DNA of 6,417 nt from Micromonosporaceae bacterium (GTDB lineage Bacteria; Actinomycetota; Actinomycetes; Mycobacteriales; Micromonosporaceae). The first letter of the stretch is position 1. Each line of letters begins with the position of its first letter. The notes under the pieces are model-generated. The model ran no database searches, had not been told where the DNA came from, and worked only from the letters and a program-made list of their open reading frames with translations. The stretch lies in the NCBI GenBank assembly GCA_017354595.1, contig JAFMQQ010000187.1:1-6417 (forward strand), written 5' to 3'. Position numbers and translations under genes: made by a program. Below, one piece after another: positions 5,346 to 6,417 of this stretch.

Positions 5346-6065
5346 GTGGGACGAGCAGATCTGGGCGTACGGGCGGCGGTCGTACCGCTGCTGCTGGGCG
5401 CAGCCGCCGCTGGAGTGCTGGCCTGCCAGCACTCGGCAACCAGCGGCGCCGCGGCGGCAACCGCGACATCGACGGCGGCGACTGCGACACCCACGACCCC
5501 CGCCGCAACGCCAACGGCCGCGGGTGCCCAGAGCGCCCTTCCGCTGCCTACCGCGACCGTCCCACACGAGGCCACCGCAGAGGTCGCCGAGAAGTTCGGC
5601 CTGCCGAAGGTACGGCTGGACGAGGCCGTCATCGCGGCCCGGGTCGCGATGGTGCGTACCGGCGGGGATCACGGCGAGAGACTCAACGGCGAACCTGACA
5701 CCGGCCCGCTCGACCAGGGTAAGCACCTCGACCCGGTCGTCATCACCGGATTCGCCGCGAAGCTGGGCGTCCCGCCGGACCGGGCGGCCGCCATCATGAG
5801 GGCGCTGATGGCCGAGTGGAACGAGTACGACGGGCAGGCCGAGCAGCTCCGGCCCGGTGCCTATGCGAAAGCCATCGCCGCCGACGCCAGGCTGCTGAAG
5901 ATCTCCACCGACCGTGCCGCGTGGATCGAGTCACTGCTGATCAGCCGGCCGGTGCTCGGTACCTGGCCCGCGGTACAGGACCCGATCTTCGCTGCGGTGG
6001 CGGCCTCGCTGCACGTCACCCAGAAGGTGTTGGCGGCTGCCGTCGACTACACGAAGACCCATTGA
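5346..6065 (+). CDS. Putative lipoprotein with four degenerate L-G-V helical repeats
   Basis: This 239-residue protein opens with a lipoprotein signal: a short basic start, a hydrophobic core (about 10-25), and a lipobox-like V24-L25-A26 before C27. Residues 30-62 are almost all Ala, Thr, Ser and Pro, a flexible tether typical of exported proteins. The folded part (about 76-237) contains a recurring pattern of about 19 residues: VAEKFGLPKVRLDEAV (80-95), FAAKLGVPPDRAAAIM (136-151), ADARLLKISTDRAAWI (179-194) and VAASLHVTQKVLAAAV (218-233). Each reads as helix - short turn at L-G-V/I/L - helix. I do not recognise a named family, although similar 'LGV' repeats occur in actinobacterial secreted proteins of unknown function. 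The GTG start follows GGGAGG (5336-5341) with only 4 bases between. It converges with a minus-strand gene. No catalytic motif is evident; a structural or binding role outside the membrane is a guess. Confidence 0.75.
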   Translation: MGRADLGVRAAVVPLLLGAAAAGVLACQHSATSGAAAATATSTAATATPTTPAATPTAAGAQSALPLPTATVPHEATAEVAEKFGLPKVRLDEAVIAARVAMVRTGGDHGERLNGEPDTGPLDQGKHLDPVVITGFAAKLGVPPDRAAAIMRALMAEWNEYDGQAEQLRPGAYAKAIAADARLLKISTDRAAWIESLLISRPVLGTWPAVQDPIFAAVAASLHVTQKVLAAAVDYTKTH

Positions 6066-6082
6066 GCCGGACGGCGGGTGTG

Positions 6083-6101
6083 GCGCCGGGGCCGGCGGCG
6101 C
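6083..6101. terminator. GC hairpin in the right-hand convergent junction, possible terminator
   Basis: GCGCCG (6083-6088) pairs with CGGCGC (6096-6101) around a 7-base loop, beginning 17 bases after the lipoprotein stop and between two converging genes. A second small hairpin, GCTC-AGCC-GAGC (6103-6114), and the tandem repeats follow directly. No T-tract is present; a bidirectional terminator role is inferred. Confidence 0.35.
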
Positions 6102-6165
6102 GGCTCAGCCGAGCGGCTCAGCGAAGCGGCTCAGCGAAGCGGCTCAGCGAAGCGGCTCAGCGAAG
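6101..6165. repeat. 13-bp tandem repeat, about five units
   Basis: The unit CGGCTCAGCGAAG occurs four times without change (6114-6126, 6127-6139, 6140-6152, 6153-6165). It is preceded by one copy with two mismatches (6101-6113) and followed by a 4-base remnant. Each perfect junction contains GCGAAGC (6121, 6134, 6147 and 6160), a heptamer known to form an unusually stable DNA mini-hairpin with a GAA loop. Read on the minus strand each unit contains TGA. Because 13 is not divisible by three, successive copies place a stop in all three frames behind the minus-strand gene, whose own stop is in the first copy it meets. Confidence 0.97.
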
Positions 6166-6417
6166 CGGAGCGTTGCAGGCGGCGGCGAGCGCGCGGCGGG
6201 AGGCGGCCAGCAGCGGCCGCAGTGCCTCGTCCCGCAGCCGCGCCTCGTACCCGTTCACCGCGCCGCCGGGGGCGGTGTCATTGGCCAGGGCGAGCACCTG
6301 GTCGAGCATTGCGGCGCGGGCGTACAGCCGGCGGGCCCGGGCGTCGTAGCCGGGCGGCAGGTCGCCGGCGAAGTCGGGCCGGCGTAACGCGGCCAGTGCC
6401 CCGGCCAGTTCCGGGCG
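6157..6417 (-). CDS. Hypothetical protein, C-terminal 86 residues (5' end outside window)
   Basis: A minus-strand frame is open from the right edge of the window to TGA at 6159-6157, giving 86 residues. Third codon positions are strongly G/C, as in the confident genes. The sequence looks like a real soluble helical protein: it reads R-P-E-L-A-G-A-L, then RRPDFAGDLPPGYDARARRL, then AAMLDQVLALANDT, then VNGYEARLRDEALRPLLAASR, and ends NAPLR. I do not recognise the family. By gene order, M. tuberculosis also has a minus-strand hypothetical gene downstream of hemH (Rv1486c). This could be its counterpart, but I cannot test that. The last residues come from the edge of the 13-bp repeat, so the repeat has probably affected the C-terminus. 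The gene converges on the lipoprotein gene. The start codon and any promoter lie outside the window. Confidence 0.75.
   Translation of the reverse strand, partial: RPELAGALAALRRPDFAGDLPPGYDARARRLYARAAMLDQVLALANDTAPGGAVNGYEARLRDEALRPLLAASRRALAAACNAPLR

Noticed and set aside
5105..5698. 197-codon plus-strand frame overlapping the start of the lipoprotein gene
   Set aside because: Its composition is Arg/Gly/Ser-rich, it has no ribosome site, and it conflicts with the lipoprotein frame, which has a signal peptide and a strong ribosome site.
6101..6165. CRISPR array at the tandem repeats
   Set aside because: The units are 13 bases and directly abutting, with no spacers and no cas genes nearby. 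It is a simple minisatellite.

Overview
The window is very GC-rich. Its codons mostly end in G or C, GTG starts are common and genes are tightly packed, which suggests an actinomycete. The gene order DUF58 - VWA membrane protein - (minus-strand small gene) - fabG - inhA/fabI - hemH matches the Mycobacterium tuberculosis order Rv1480-Rv1481-Rv1482c-fabG1-inhA-hemZ as I recall it. Several proteins differ from the mycobacterial versions: a shorter InhA loop, an extended ferrochelatase, and a micro-ORF in place of Rv1482c. A non-mycobacterial actinomycete, perhaps Micromonosporaceae, is the best guess. This is inference, because no rRNA or other marker gene is present.

Layout. (1) At 2-1257 lie the end of a DUF58 gene and a complete von Willebrand A membrane protein that overlaps it by four bases. 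This is the distal half of a MoxR/DUF58/VWA operon. (2) The 411-base gap at 1258-1668 holds a minus-strand ORF for a 26-residue single-span membrane peptide, a hairpin shared by the two converging genes, a hairpin containing a near-perfect minus-strand Shine-Dalgarno sequence, and probably the fabG promoter. (3) At 1669-4266 a compact operon encodes two FAS-II reductases, FabG (3-oxoacyl-ACP) and InhA/FabI (enoyl-ACP), followed by the ferrochelatase HemH/CpfC, which starts inside the fabI stop codon. (4) A NagD-type HAD phosphatase follows at 4307-5086, just after a 17-bp tandem duplication spanning the hemH stop. (5) After a terminator-like hairpin and an unassigned 231-base stretch, a probable lipoprotein (5346-6065) carries four degenerate copies of a short helical 'L-G-V' motif. 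(6) At the right edge is the 3' end of a minus-strand gene (6157-6417). Its stop codon lies inside a 13-bp tandem repeat of about five units.

How the genes fit together. FabG and FabI catalyse the first and last reductions of the FAS-II elongation cycle. HemH inserts iron in the last or next-to-last step of haem synthesis. The VWA/DUF58 pair belongs to the MoxR AAA+ chaperone-like systems. The HAD phosphatase may be co-transcribed with hemH, but its substrate cannot be read from the sequence. Most of the window is ordinary conserved housekeeping DNA. The less ordinary parts are the micro-ORF and its leader, the repeats at the right-hand convergent junction, and the lineage-specific differences in FabI and HemH.
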